The translations under genes were made by a program, and so were the position numbers. The notes beneath the pieces were generated by a model that did no database searches, was not told the origin of the DNA, and saw only the letters and a list, made by a program, of their open reading frames with translations. This document shows positions 1 to 7,304 of a DNA stretch of 43,452 nt, piece by piece. How positions within the stretch are numbered: position 1 is the stretch's first letter; every line of letters begins with the position of its first letter. Source of the stretch: Actinomycetota bacterium (lineage in GTDB: Bacteria > Actinomycetota > Geothermincolia > Geothermincolales > RBG-13-55-18); assembly GCA_028697145.1 (NCBI GenBank), contig JAQVFR010000031.1, forward strand, positions 1-43,452, in the 5' to 3' direction.

Positions 1-189
1 GCTGGACGCGCACGCGCAGGTCGCCTCCCGCGCGGGAGGCGTGGTTTGAAACACGTTGCCTGCGGCATGGATCTCAAGAATCCCGCCGGTCGCCTCCCGC
101 GCGGGAGGCGTGGATTGAAACGCGGGCTGACCCCGAAACGGGGGGCCGCCTCCTTCGTCGCCTCCCGCGCGGGAGGCGTGGATTGAAAC
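1..189 (+). CRISPR. CRISPR array, type I-C-like repeats, right end
   Basis: Three 33-nt repeats lie at 20-52, 89-121 and 157-189, separated by spacers of 36 nt (53-88) and 35 nt (122-156); bases 1-19 are the end of another spacer, so the array continues off the left edge. Each repeat begins GTCGCCTCCCGCGCGGGAGG, a strong internal palindrome, and ends GTGGATTGAAAC. The first visible repeat has T for A (GTGGTTTGAAAC). A GTCGC start and ATTGAAAC end are usual for type I-C repeats. On that basis crRNAs run left to right and 189 is the leader-distal end; this is inferred from repeat form, not from a visible leader. No cas gene is in the window, so the effector type is unconfirmed. Confidence 0.95.
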
Positions 190-201
190 GATTTCAATCC
201 A
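179..201. repeat. Inverted repeat fused to the last CRISPR repeat
   Basis: The last 10 bases before the final C of the terminal repeat (TGGATTGAAA, 179-188) are followed after 3 nt by their exact reverse complement TTTCAATCCA (192-201). The palindrome exists only at this array end, so it arises from flanking DNA rather than from the repeat itself. It could fold the last repeat's 3' handle into a hairpin or mark the array boundary. Its function is unknown. Confidence 0.8.
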
Positions 202-240
202 ATCCTAGGAAGCGTTGCCCCCTATGATAACACTATTCTT

Positions 241-256
241 AATATGATATCATATT
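241..256. promoter_or_regulatory. Palindromic operator of the toxin-antitoxin operon
   Basis: AATATGATATCATATT is a perfect 16-bp palindrome ending 17 bp before the preferred GTG start of the antitoxin. Ribbon-helix-helix antitoxins commonly bind such palindromes to repress their own operon. The surrounding AT-rich stretch (221-260) also contains TATGAT sequences at 223-228 and 243-248 that could serve as -10 elements. The palindrome is seen directly; the operator role is inferred. Confidence 0.65.
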
Positions 257-273
257 GGTTGGAGGTGGTGTCG

Positions 274-525
274 GTGGTGAGGACTATAATCCAACTGGAT
301 GATGAGCAGCATAGAGAACTGAAGAGGATAGCGCGGGAAAGGCACAAGTCCATGTCGGCCTTGATACGCGAGGGAGTGGACAGGATCATCCGTGATGCGG
401 TGGCGCCGGAGGACAGGAAAAGACGTGCCCTGGAGGTCGCCGGCAAGTATCGCTCCGGCATACGCGACCTGGCGGAGAAGCACGACGCTTACCTGGCGGA
501 GGATTACGGAGAGGAGACACGGTGA
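274..525 (+). CDS. Ribbon-helix-helix antitoxin (VapB-like)
   Basis: Predicted 83-residue antitoxin. The N-terminus TIIQLDDEQHRELKRIARER followed by a basic helix and SALIREGVDRII is the beta-strand/helix/helix pattern of ribbon-helix-helix DNA-binding antitoxins. The C-terminal half is charged and probably wraps the toxin. I prefer GTG at 274 because GGAGG at 261-265 lies 8 nt upstream; an ATG at 244 would overlap the palindromic operator and has no ribosome-binding site. The stop overlaps the toxin start by 4 nt (GTGA), the usual arrangement for translationally coupled toxin-antitoxin pairs. Exact VapB subfamily is not resolved. Confidence 0.85.
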   Translation: MVRTIIQLDDEQHRELKRIARERHKSMSALIREGVDRIIRDAVAPEDRKRRALEVAGKYRSGIRDLAEKHDAYLAEDYGEETR

Positions 526-920
526 GATGTTTCGTCGATACCTCCGCCTTCATCGCTTTGCTCAACCGTGACGACCGTTTTCACGGCAGGGCGAAAGCGA
601 GATGGCAGGAGTTGCTCTCTGATGACGTCCCCCTGGTCACCAGCAACTACGTCATCATGGAGACATTCACCCTCGCCATGCACCGCCTGGGGCGGCGAGC
701 GGCGAAGGATTTCAACGACGCCGTGGTCCCCGTGCTCGAAACGGTGTGGATCAACGAGGACATCCACGGCGCGGCCGTCTCCTCCATCGTCGTCTCCGGC
801 AAACGCAACCTGAGCCTGGTGGACTGCAGCAGCTTTGAGATCATGCGGCGCCTGGGCGTGGAAAGGGCCTTCGCCTTCGAACGGCATTTCCGCGACCAGG
901 GGTTCTCACTGGTGAACTAG
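522..920 (+). CDS. PIN-domain ribonuclease toxin (VapC-like)
   Basis: A 132-residue PIN-domain protein of normal length. The first acidic catalytic residue is in FVDTSAFIALLNRDD near the N-terminus, a central acidic residue is in NYVIMETF, and the third is in LSLVDCSSFEIMRR, followed by the usual C-terminal FAFERHFRDQGF pattern (similar to the common FTFDRHF ending). PIN toxins are Mg2+-dependent RNases, often cleaving tRNA or rRNA. GTG start at 522 overlaps the antitoxin stop, so the two are one operon. All expected acidic residues are present, so the toxin appears intact. Confidence 0.9.
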   Translation: MRCFVDTSAFIALLNRDDRFHGRAKARWQELLSDDVPLVTSNYVIMETFTLAMHRLGRRAAKDFNDAVVPVLETVWINEDIHGAAVSSIVVSGKRNLSLVDCSSFEIMRRLGVERAFAFERHFRDQGFSLVN

Positions 921-931
921 AAGGGGAGCGC

Positions 932-1777
932 TCAGGGCATCTTCTCCACGCGGAAGGTGGTGCGCCAGGGCGGGGAGGCGTGGCGCATGTAGACCACGCC
1001 GCTGCCGCGCAGCCCCAGGCTCTTGGCCTCGCGGTAGACGTAGATGACCGCGTCGCGGGCGCGCGCCCCCAGTTCGGCCCCGGCGTTGTGCACGTGCATC
1101 TCCAGGTTATGGGAATCCAGGCCGGCCAGCCGCCCCACCTTGCGGGCGTCCACGTAACAGCGCTTGGACTTGAGCATGAGCCAGTCTCCGGCCTCGCGCG
1201 CCTGCAGCCTCAGTTCCTCGCCCTCCTCGCCCAGGCACTTTCCCGCCAGTTCGGTCTCCACGCGGCAGCAGCGCGCGCGGCGGAAGCAGTAATCGCCCAC
1301 CGTCTCCGCCCTGATGTCCAGGAAAACGGACTTGAGCCCCGCGAAGTTGCCGACGCGCCTGGCCCTCAGCGCCAGGCGTCTCTCCGGCGTCCCCTCCGCC
1401 TGCATGCCCACGTAGTCCAGGCCGTCCGGAATCTCCAGCTCGCCGCCGCCCAGGCGGGAATTCGCCTCCACCCCCAGGCTGGTGAGATATCCCACCGCCT
1501 CGCGCTGCCACTGCATGCGCAGCTGCAGGTAATCGGCGGAGGCCTCGCGCATCAGCCGCAGCGCCAGGTCCACCACCTCCGCGTCGTCGAGCGCGGGCAG
1601 GGCGCGGCGCACGCGCATCTTGGTGAGCTTGTCGCGAGAGCGCAGGTTAAGGAAGAAATCGGCCAGGGCGAATTCGCGGAAGCGCTCTCTGCGCGCCTCC
1701 TCCTCGCGGCGGTTGTTCTCCAGTATGTCCTCCAGGGATTCGCCGCCGCCCTTGAATACCGGCTTGGGGAACTTCAT
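932..1777 (-). CDS. Unrecognised protein with solenoid-like repeats, third gene of AAA+/VWA operon
   Basis: A 281-residue protein I cannot assign to a family. The first ~110 residues are charged and helical, rich in Arg and Glu (RREEEARRERFREFALADFF). From about residue 125 onward a loose repeat of about 20-25 residues appears, with recurring A-x-x-VG positions (RARRVGNFAGL, AETVGDYCF, ARKVGRLAGLD, NAGAELGARA) alternating with short hydrophobic strands, which suggests a beta-solenoid or similar stacked fold. The ATG at 1777 follows the stop of the VWA gene by 4 nt, so it is the last gene of the operon. With an AAA+ ATPase and VWA protein upstream, a substrate or adaptor role is possible, but this is inference. 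Confidence 0.6.
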   Translation of the reverse strand: MKFPKPVFKGGGESLEDILENNRREEEARRERFREFALADFFLNLRSRDKLTKMRVRRALPALDDAEVVDLALRLMREASADYLQLRMQWQREAVGYLTSLGVEANSRLGGGELEIPDGLDYVGMQAEGTPERRLALRARRVGNFAGLKSVFLDIRAETVGDYCFRRARCCRVETELAGKCLGEEGEELRLQAREAGDWLMLKSKRCYVDARKVGRLAGLDSHNLEMHVHNAGAELGARARDAVIYVYREAKSLGLRGSGVVYMRHASPPWRTTFRVEKMP

Positions 1778-1781
1778 CTCT

Positions 1782-3371
1782 CTAAGCGTACAGGTCGCGG
1801 GCCTTTCCGGCCACGATACGCACCAGGTCCTGCCCCCGCGACACCGGGAATATATCGTAACCCGCGTCGCGGATGGCCTCCGCCTTCTCGTTGTAGGTCT
1901 GGTCGATGAGGAAGACCGAGCCCGAGTTCTCCGGGTGCATGAGCAGCGCCTCCCCCAGATGGAAGGAGGCCTCCGCGATGTTGGTGATCTCGGTGTCGGA
2001 GATGAGGCAGAAGTGCTTGGCGCGGTGCGTCTCCAGGGAGGCCAGGTAGCGGAACTCCTGCACCGGGAACACCGTGCCCCCTCCGTAGTAGGTCACCAGC
2101 CCCTCCTCCACCCGGCGCAGGTCCCACACCGGCTTTACCACCATGGAGCGCTGCTGGTCGGAATAGACCACCAGTCCCACCTTCGCGCCCAGGTTGCCGG
2201 CGCTGCGCGCCATGACGAAACCGGCCAGCACGGCGTTGGCCACCTCCGAGGTGGGGTTGGTCATGGAGCCGGAGGCGTCCAGTATGATGATCACGTCCGG
2301 GGGCGTCTTGCGCCGCGACACCACCTCCATCTGCACCTTCTCCCACTGCTTGGTGGTGAGGGTGGGGATGGCCTTGCCGCAGGTGTAGAGGGTATAGGAG
2401 AGGTCCAGGCGCTCGAAGGGGTCGGCCATCCCCCAGGCCAGGGGGGCATGCGGCACCTCCTCGCCCGCCTCGCTGCGCACGGGCTGGAAGCGCACCTCGT
2501 AGCGGCGGGAGAGGTCGCGGTAGTACCACACCAGGGCCTGGGTCTCGGAGCCGGCCCCGATCCCCCCCACCAGCTCCTTGAAGTCCTGCATGCCCATCTC
2601 CATGGCCATGGAGCGCAATGCCTCCTCGGGGGAGCGCGACCGCAGGTCGTCGATGCCGTGGTCCATGATGCGGCTGTCGTCCATCTCCTCCGGGTCCTCG
2701 TAGTAGCGATGCAGGTAACCCACGAGGAAGCGCACCTTCTCCTCCCACCCCGCGGCGGCGAAGGGGCGGTCCAGGACCCGCGCGGCCAGGCGGCGGGCGT
2801 CGTCGCGCATCTCCTTCGGCACCCTTCCTATCAGGGCGCCCGGCGCCTCCCACAGCTCCTCGAAACAGCAGAGGAGGAACTTCCACATCTTGCTCTGTTT
2901 CCAGCCCTTGGCTTTGTCCAGCGCGTGGTAGAGGCCGATCATCTGCTCGCGCATGCCGCCGCGGGCGGCATAAGTCACGTTCACTATGTCGCAGAAGAGG
3001 CGCTGTATGGACATGGCCTCCTGGAAGTTCACCATGCGCCCCCGGTCCTTGACCTCCTCCAGGGCCATCTTGGCGGAGGCGGTGAGGCGCAGGGAAGTGC
3101 GCATGTCGAAGGGCGCCAGGGCATAATGGAGCAACTGGTACACCACGACGGCTTCCAGGTTCTGGATGCCCAGCTTTTCCATGACCTCGGGGACGTTGAT
3201 GTACACGCGGTTTTCGGACGGCTCCCACATGCCGAACTCATCGTTGAGCTTGGCGGCATGGGGATGGCCCGCGGGGTTGAGCACGAACTCCGGGTCCATG
3301 ATGCGCGGGTAGCTGCAGAAGGCCCGCGCCCGCTCCAGGATCTCGTCGAGGTCGACTCCCTGAATGCGCAA
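1782..3371 (-). CDS. VWA-domain protein with degenerate zincin-like N-terminal domain
   Basis: A 529-residue protein. The C-terminal ~165 residues form a von Willebrand A domain with a complete metal-dependent adhesion site: DASGSM (366-371), the Thr of YYGGGT and the Asp of LISDTE. The N-terminal part has VVYQLLHYALAPFD (76-89), which resembles the HExxH-x4-PFD region of zincin-like domains found N-terminal to some VWA proteins, but the first His and the Glu are replaced (YQLLH), so peptidase activity is unlikely. I chose the TTG at 3371: it sits 7 nt after GGAGG, just behind the ATPase stop (gap 4 nt), whereas the longer reading frame would overlap the ATPase by about 50 codons. VWA proteins paired with MoxR ATPases usually act as complex-assembly factors. 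Confidence 0.85.
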   Translation of the reverse strand: MRIQGVDLDEILERARAFCSYPRIMDPEFVLNPAGHPHAAKLNDEFGMWEPSENRVYINVPEVMEKLGIQNLEAVVVYQLLHYALAPFDMRTSLRLTASAKMALEEVKDRGRMVNFQEAMSIQRLFCDIVNVTYAARGGMREQMIGLYHALDKAKGWKQSKMWKFLLCCFEELWEAPGALIGRVPKEMRDDARRLAARVLDRPFAAAGWEEKVRFLVGYLHRYYEDPEEMDDSRIMDHGIDDLRSRSPEEALRSMAMEMGMQDFKELVGGIGAGSETQALVWYYRDLSRRYEVRFQPVRSEAGEEVPHAPLAWGMADPFERLDLSYTLYTCGKAIPTLTTKQWEKVQMEVVSRRKTPPDVIIILDASGSMTNPTSEVANAVLAGFVMARSAGNLGAKVGLVVYSDQQRSMVVKPVWDLRRVEEGLVTYYGGGTVFPVQEFRYLASLETHRAKHFCLISDTEITNIAEASFHLGEALLMHPENSGSVFLIDQTYNEKAEAIRDAGYDIFPVSRGQDLVRIVAGKARDLYA

Positions 3372-3375
3372 GGGC

Positions 3376-4860
3376 TCACCTCCGCTTTTCGCGCGCGATC
3401 TCCCGGTAGACCTGGCGCAGCATGGTGGCGATGGGATATTTCGCCGGTGAATCGTAGCTCTTGAGCGATTCCAGGGCCTCGAGTATGAGGCCGGCGTCGA
3501 CGGCCTCCCCCCGCACCGCATGCTCGTACAGCTCCAGGACGCCGTCGAGGGTCTTGATCATGCGCCGGCTCTTGAGGTAGTGGTTGCGGGAGGTGGCGAA
3601 GAGGTCTTTCACCAGTGCTATGCGGTCGTTCATGAACTCCGGGCGCTCCGACCAGGCGCGGTCGGTGGGTATGAGCTTGAACCACAGCACGTAGGGGACC
3701 ACCGCCTCCACTTCCTCCAGCCCCGCCTTGTCGCGGCCCCGGTACCACGCCAGCGCCTTGGCATAGCGCTCGATGGTCTTTCCCGCGCGCACGCTGACCT
3801 CGTTCTCGGTCTTGAAACAGATGTTCTCGGTATTGTGGTAATGGCATCCCCCGAGATGGCCGCCTCCCGCCGCTCCCCCGTCGTCCACCTGGGAGCAGAG
3901 GATGGGCGGTTTCACGAACCAGGCGAAGCCCTTGTTCTTGCGCTCGATGTCCGGGGAGGCGAGGGTGCAGCCATTGAGCTCGGAGATGAAATTGTAGAGG
4001 ATGTAGAGCGCGCCGGGCTCCAGTTCCACGGCGGCGATGCTCTCGCGTATGGCCTCGAAGTCCGCGGCGGTTATCTCCACCCCGATCTCGTCGCGCAGGT
4101 GGGCCACGTAGGTCTCCTCGTTCCCGGTGAGCTTGCGGTCCTCGCCGCCTTGCGCCATCTCCAGGAAGTAGGGGTTGAGGGTGGGCGCGAACACGCCCAC
4201 GTCGATGCGGTCGAGGAAGGGCGGCGTGAGGTCGGACGAGGCCACGTCGCGGAAGTTGGCGGTGAGGAAGGTGGCCCCCTCGGCGGCGTATATCTTCGAG
4301 TCGCCGTAAACGGAGAAACCACGGTCCATCATCTCCAGCAGGTTGTTGGTGCGGCCGGGGGTGAGGCGGTTGACCTCGTCCACCATGCGGAAGGGCGAGA
4401 GCATGAACTTGCGCGGGATGATCTCCTCCTCGCCGTCGCGCATGAGCTTGCCCAGGTGCGGGCGGCCGATCATCTTCTCCTCGGTGAGTTCGTGGTGGCC
4501 GTGGATGGTGGCCTCGTGGATGGCCTCCATCACCTTGAAATCGCCCTCGCCGTCGCCGAAGGTCTCCTCCAGCAGGGCGCCGTGCACGAAAGCCCCCACG
4601 AACTCCGCCGAGGTGGTCTTGCCCGAACCCGGCGAGCCGTAAAGGATCATGGTGCCGTTGCGCAGCACCGAGGTGAGCAGGGCCAGGAGCAGCGGGGAAT
4701 TGTAGCTCTCCTCCGCGAGCACGATGCTCTCGGTCTCGTTCAGGTTGAGCGGCACCTCCCTCTGTTCGCGGAAACGTATGTCGTGGTTGAGGTTGATGTA
4801 CAGCCCGCTGTCCTCGATGGCAGCGTAGATGCGTTGCAGCTTCCGGTTCAGCTCGTTCAT
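3376..4860 (-). CDS. MoxR-type AAA+ ATPase with Cys/His cluster
   Basis: A 494-residue AAA+ ATPase, first gene of a leftward operon with the VWA and solenoid-like proteins. Walker A is GSPGSGKT (75-82), Walker B FRMVDE (157-162), sensor 1 FLTANFRD (198-205), and an arginine-finger candidate LDRID follows (R218). The extended helix between Walker A and B and the DEVNRLTPGRTNNLLEMM region are typical of MoxR proteins, which remodel or metallate partners together with VWA proteins. Unusual is a segment at about residues 298-348 with C298, C322, H335, C339, H340, H342 and C348 in a Gly-rich setting, a possible metal site. The protein is longer than the ~320-350 residues usual for MoxR. Confidence 0.85.
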   Translation of the reverse strand: MNELNRKLQRIYAAIEDSGLYINLNHDIRFREQREVPLNLNETESIVLAEESYNSPLLLALLTSVLRNGTMILYGSPGSGKTTSAEFVGAFVHGALLEETFGDGEGDFKVMEAIHEATIHGHHELTEEKMIGRPHLGKLMRDGEEEIIPRKFMLSPFRMVDEVNRLTPGRTNNLLEMMDRGFSVYGDSKIYAAEGATFLTANFRDVASSDLTPPFLDRIDVGVFAPTLNPYFLEMAQGGEDRKLTGNEETYVAHLRDEIGVEITAADFEAIRESIAAVELEPGALYILYNFISELNGCTLASPDIERKNKGFAWFVKPPILCSQVDDGGAAGGGHLGGCHYHNTENICFKTENEVSVRAGKTIERYAKALAWYRGRDKAGLEEVEAVVPYVLWFKLIPTDRAWSERPEFMNDRIALVKDLFATSRNHYLKSRRMIKTLDGVLELYEHAVRGEAVDAGLILEALESLKSYDSPAKYPIATMLRQVYREIAREKRR

Positions 4861-4914
4861 GTCGCGATTCTCTCCCTCTCCTGTTCCTCGCGTCCTTCCT
4901 CGTCGCGAGACCTC

Positions 4915-4923
4915 TGTTATAAT
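4915..4923 (+). promoter_or_regulatory. Extended -10 promoter candidate for the 5066 gene
   Basis: TGTTATAAT is a consensus TATAAT hexamer preceded by the TGn extension. No convincing -35 hexamer is seen, as is acceptable for extended -10 promoters. It would give a leader of about 135 nt before the small membrane protein at 5066. It lies between this gene and the start of the divergent AAA+ operon. Confidence 0.4.
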
Positions 4924-5065
4924 GATTCTACCCTATCCCGTATGTGGGAAGGATAATGTTCATCAAAGTGGGGCTCCGGGTAAACGGCAAGATATCACGA
5001 GAGGGGTCCGCGGCATCCGCGGGCAGAAACCCGTCCCCGGGAGGATGAGGAAAACGGGGGTAGCG

Positions 5066-5272
5066 ATGGCAAGCGAGCAAGTGGTGAAGTTTGGCAAACA
5101 GCTGGCGGTCATGCATGCCGTCGAGGCCGTAATCGCCATGCGCGCGGCCAGGAAGCGCGGCCTAAACGCGACGAAGTACTTCTGCCTCACCCTGGTGCTG
5201 GGGGTGTTCGTGCTCGTCCCCCTGCTGCGCAAACCCAAGCCGGAGAAAAAGGTCCGGAAGGTCGACATCTGA
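5066..5272 (+). CDS. Small single-pass membrane protein, function unknown
   Basis: A 68-residue protein I do not recognise. An N-terminal half with an amphipathic basic helix (VIAMRAARKRGLNATKY) is followed by one hydrophobic segment CLTLVLGVFVLVPLL and a short Lys/Arg-rich tail (KPKPEKKVRKVDI), so it probably spans the membrane with its positive tail in the cytoplasm. An in-frame ATG at 5045 would add seven residues, but its GGGAGG abuts the start codon; neither start has an ideal ribosome-binding site. It stands alone between two leftward transcription units. The third-position GC pattern supports coding. Confidence 0.6.
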   Translation: MASEQVVKFGKQLAVMHAVEAVIAMRAARKRGLNATKYFCLTLVLGVFVLVPLLRKPKPEKKVRKVDI

Positions 5273-5342
5273 TCCCGCCGCGGTTACGGGGCGTGCGCGC
5301 GGAGGTTTCTTTGCGGCGCTGCCTGGCCGCCGACCCGCGGCA

Positions 5343-6296
5343 TCATCTCTTCCCGCCGTGGGTCTCCAGCATCAGGCGCACCACTTCCCGCGAGTGCATG
5401 CGCGGGCCGAGCCCGAGTGCCTCCCTCGTCATCTCGTCCGACGCCGTCCAGCGGTAGCGGATGAAGTCGAGCATGCCGGAGGGCCCCTCGATGAGGGGGG
5501 CGCGCAGCTTCCACAGCAGGTCCACGAGGGGATAGACGACCTTCGCCGGCAGGGGCACCAGGGGTTTCCCGGCCATGCGGGCTATCTCCTCGACGCTGAC
5601 GGTCCCCTCTCCGCAAGCGTGGAAATAGCCTTCCGCGCCCTCTTCCAGGACGCGCATGAAGACCTCGGCGGCGTCGTCCTCGTGCACGAACTGCATCTGT
5701 GTCGCGGTATCGCCCACGGCCGGCAGGAAGGGAAGCCTGATCATGAAGTGCGACACGAAGTTGTCGACGTTCGGGCCGTAGACGATGCAGGGCCTGATCA
5801 CCGCCACTTTCACGTGCGGATTCTCGTTCTTGAAGATACGGACGATCAACTCGTTCTCGTACTTGTTGGAGGCATACATGAAATTGCGCTGGCGACGCGG
5901 CGGATCGTTCTCGGTCAACCAATCCGGATTATCGGGCAATGCGCCAAAAGCAGTGGTGGACGAGGCGATCACAAGGTGTTTCGCAACACAGGCGGCGCTG
6001 GCGGCCAGCACGTTGCGGGTGCCGCCCACGTCGATGTCATACTCGAGATCTGCATCGTGCAGTGGATCGAAGACGTAGGCCAGGTGGACCACGGCCTGCA
6101 CCTCGCCTAAGGTGAAGAGGTTGATAAGGGACGGGTCGCGCACGTCCATGCGGTGGAAGTCCATCTTCGCGGCGCTCACCCGCGGCGGATTGAGGTCCAC
6201 CCCTATGATCCTGGAAACCTTGCCGCTCTCGTCCATCAGACGGAGCAGGCGCGAGCCGATGTAACCCGAACAGCCGGTGACGGCTACGACGGACAT
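5343..6296 (-). CDS. NAD(P)-dependent epimerase/dehydratase (extended SDR)
   Basis: A 317-residue extended short-chain dehydrogenase/reductase. The N-terminus VAVTGCSGYIGSRLLRLM carries the GxxGxxG dinucleotide-binding loop, and MDVRD is the conserved acidic adenine-contact region. The catalytic Ser is in IASSTTAFG and the Tyr-Lys pair in YASNKYENE. VIRPCIVYGPNVDNFV is the usual NDP-sugar epimerase RP-x-x-x-YGP motif, and FVHEDDAAEVFMRVLE the downstream signature. The substrate may be a nucleotide sugar or another small molecule; nothing in the neighbourhood decides it. It is monocistronic, reading away from the TetR gene. Confidence 0.85.
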   Translation of the reverse strand: MSVVAVTGCSGYIGSRLLRLMDESGKVSRIIGVDLNPPRVSAAKMDFHRMDVRDPSLINLFTLGEVQAVVHLAYVFDPLHDADLEYDIDVGGTRNVLAASAACVAKHLVIASSTTAFGALPDNPDWLTENDPPRRQRNFMYASNKYENELIVRIFKNENPHVKVAVIRPCIVYGPNVDNFVSHFMIRLPFLPAVGDTATQMQFVHEDDAAEVFMRVLEEGAEGYFHACGEGTVSVEEIARMAGKPLVPLPAKVVYPLVDLLWKLRAPLIEGPSGMLDFIRYRWTASDEMTREALGLGPRMHSREVVRLMLETHGGKR

Positions 6297-6450
6297 ATCG
6301 ATCCCCCCTCCCGGATCTATGCCTCCTGACTAGTCCGAACGTAACAGAAAACGAACCGGCTGCGCAACAACCGTGGGTCAGGCCGCCGTCTGTCGCCTAC
6401 AGGGGCATGCCGTTAACCGAACAAGTACAGCAAATAGGTATGAAAAGGCT

Positions 6451-6479
6451 TGACCCAGGAGCGCGCTCGTGTTATAAGT
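6451..6479 (+). promoter_or_regulatory. Sigma-70-type promoter of the TetR gene
   Basis: TTGACC (6451-6456) and TATAAG (6474-6479) are spaced by exactly 17 bp, one of the best -35/-10 pairs in the window. Transcription would start at about 6486, inside the adjacent palindrome, so a repressor bound there would block initiation. The TetR start codon is at 6515. Confidence 0.75.
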
Positions 6480-6498
6480 TAGTTAATATTCACTAACC
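6479..6498. promoter_or_regulatory. TetR-family operator, 20-bp palindrome
   Basis: GTTAGTTAATATTCACTAAC matches its own reverse complement at 18 of 20 positions; only the symmetric pair at positions 7 and 14 deviates. It begins on the last base of the -10 hexamer and ends 17 bp before the TetR start. Position, symmetry and neighbouring gene all fit autoregulation by that protein. No second copy was seen in the window. Confidence 0.75.
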
Positions 6499-6514
6499 CA
6501 GATTGTGAGGCGGC

Positions 6515-7138
6515 ATGTCGTCAAGGAGCGGGCGGTTGAGCGGGCCGGAGCGCAAGGAGCAGATCGTCCAGGCGGCCATAACAATCATGGCCGAACACGG
6601 TCTTCCCGGCGCCACCACGCGCCGCATAGCGGAGGAGGTGGGAGTATCCGAGCCCGCCCTGTACAAGTACTTCCCCGGCAAGAAGGAGCTCCTCCTGGAG
6701 GCCCTCGACGAGGTGGGCAAGCGATTCTTCGCCACCATCGCCGCCGCGGCGAGCGAGGAGGGGAACGTCCCCGACCGTATCTACAACATGAGCGCAACCT
6801 TCTACGAGTTCGTCATGGACCACCCCGAGGAGTCCATGCTCCTCTTCGAAACCGTGACCGGAGCCCGCGATCCGGAGATCCGGACGGCGCTCAGCGACAA
6901 GCTCCTGCAATCGACCGCCGTGCTCTCGCAGATGTTCGAGCGCGGCAAGAGGGAGGGTTCCGTGCGTGAGGACCTCGACATCACGGTTGCGGCGTGGCAG
7001 ATCCTCGCCCTCGGCATCACCCTCGTCTTTGCCGCGCTGACCGGGCTCGAGGACGTGCTCACCCGCGACAAGGCGCTGCTGGCGGTGAAGGAGGTCCTGG
7101 AGAACATCGTGAGCAACGCCGCGACGCAGGAAAGGTGA
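6515..7138 (+). CDS. TetR/AcrR-family transcriptional regulator
   Basis: A 207-residue TetR-family repressor. The N-terminal helix-turn-helix is clear: KEQIVQAAITIMAEHGLPGA, then TTRRIAEEVGVSEPALYKYF, then PGKKELLLEAL (about residues 12-60). The C-terminal ligand-binding domain is all-helical and not assignable to a ligand. ATG at 6515 follows a GAGG-type ribosome-binding site. A promoter and a 20-bp palindrome immediately upstream indicate autorepression. The desaturase-like gene follows in the same direction after 166 bp and is a plausible target, possibly by read-through. Confidence 0.9.
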   Translation: MSSRSGRLSGPERKEQIVQAAITIMAEHGLPGATTRRIAEEVGVSEPALYKYFPGKKELLLEALDEVGKRFFATIAAAASEEGNVPDRIYNMSATFYEFVMDHPEESMLLFETVTGARDPEIRTALSDKLLQSTAVLSQMFERGKREGSVREDLDITVAAWQILALGITLVFAALTGLEDVLTRDKALLAVKEVLENIVSNAATQER

Positions 7139-7246
7139 ATCCCGCGCCCGGCATGGGTCTCGGGGCATGGACGCCGCCGCAACCGGGGTTGCCCGGCTGG
7201 ATTGAAGACGCGGGGAAGCGGGGACCCCGCAAGCATCGTAGACACT

Positions 7247-7262
7247 CCCGCCCGCGGGCGGG
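7247..7262. repeat. Perfect GC palindrome between TetR and desaturase genes
   Basis: CCCGCCCGCGGGCGGG is a perfect 16-bp palindrome, 43 bp before the desaturase start. It could fold as a hairpin in the transcript or act as a protein site. There is no T-run, so intrinsic termination is doubtful. Confidence 0.4.
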
Positions 7263-7304
7263 CAGACGCAAAACGGACGCAGCGTAGTGAAAGGAGAGCA
7301 AGAG

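Noticed and set aside
190-260. CRISPR leader to the right of the array
   Set aside because: The AT-rich stretch is better explained by the toxin-antitoxin promoter, and the ATTGAAAC repeat end indicates that the leader is to the left.
980-4956. Long plus-strand frames opposite the AAA+/VWA operon
   Set aside because: They are GC-bias mirrors, rich in His, Gln and Val without motifs, while the minus-strand frames carry clear domains.
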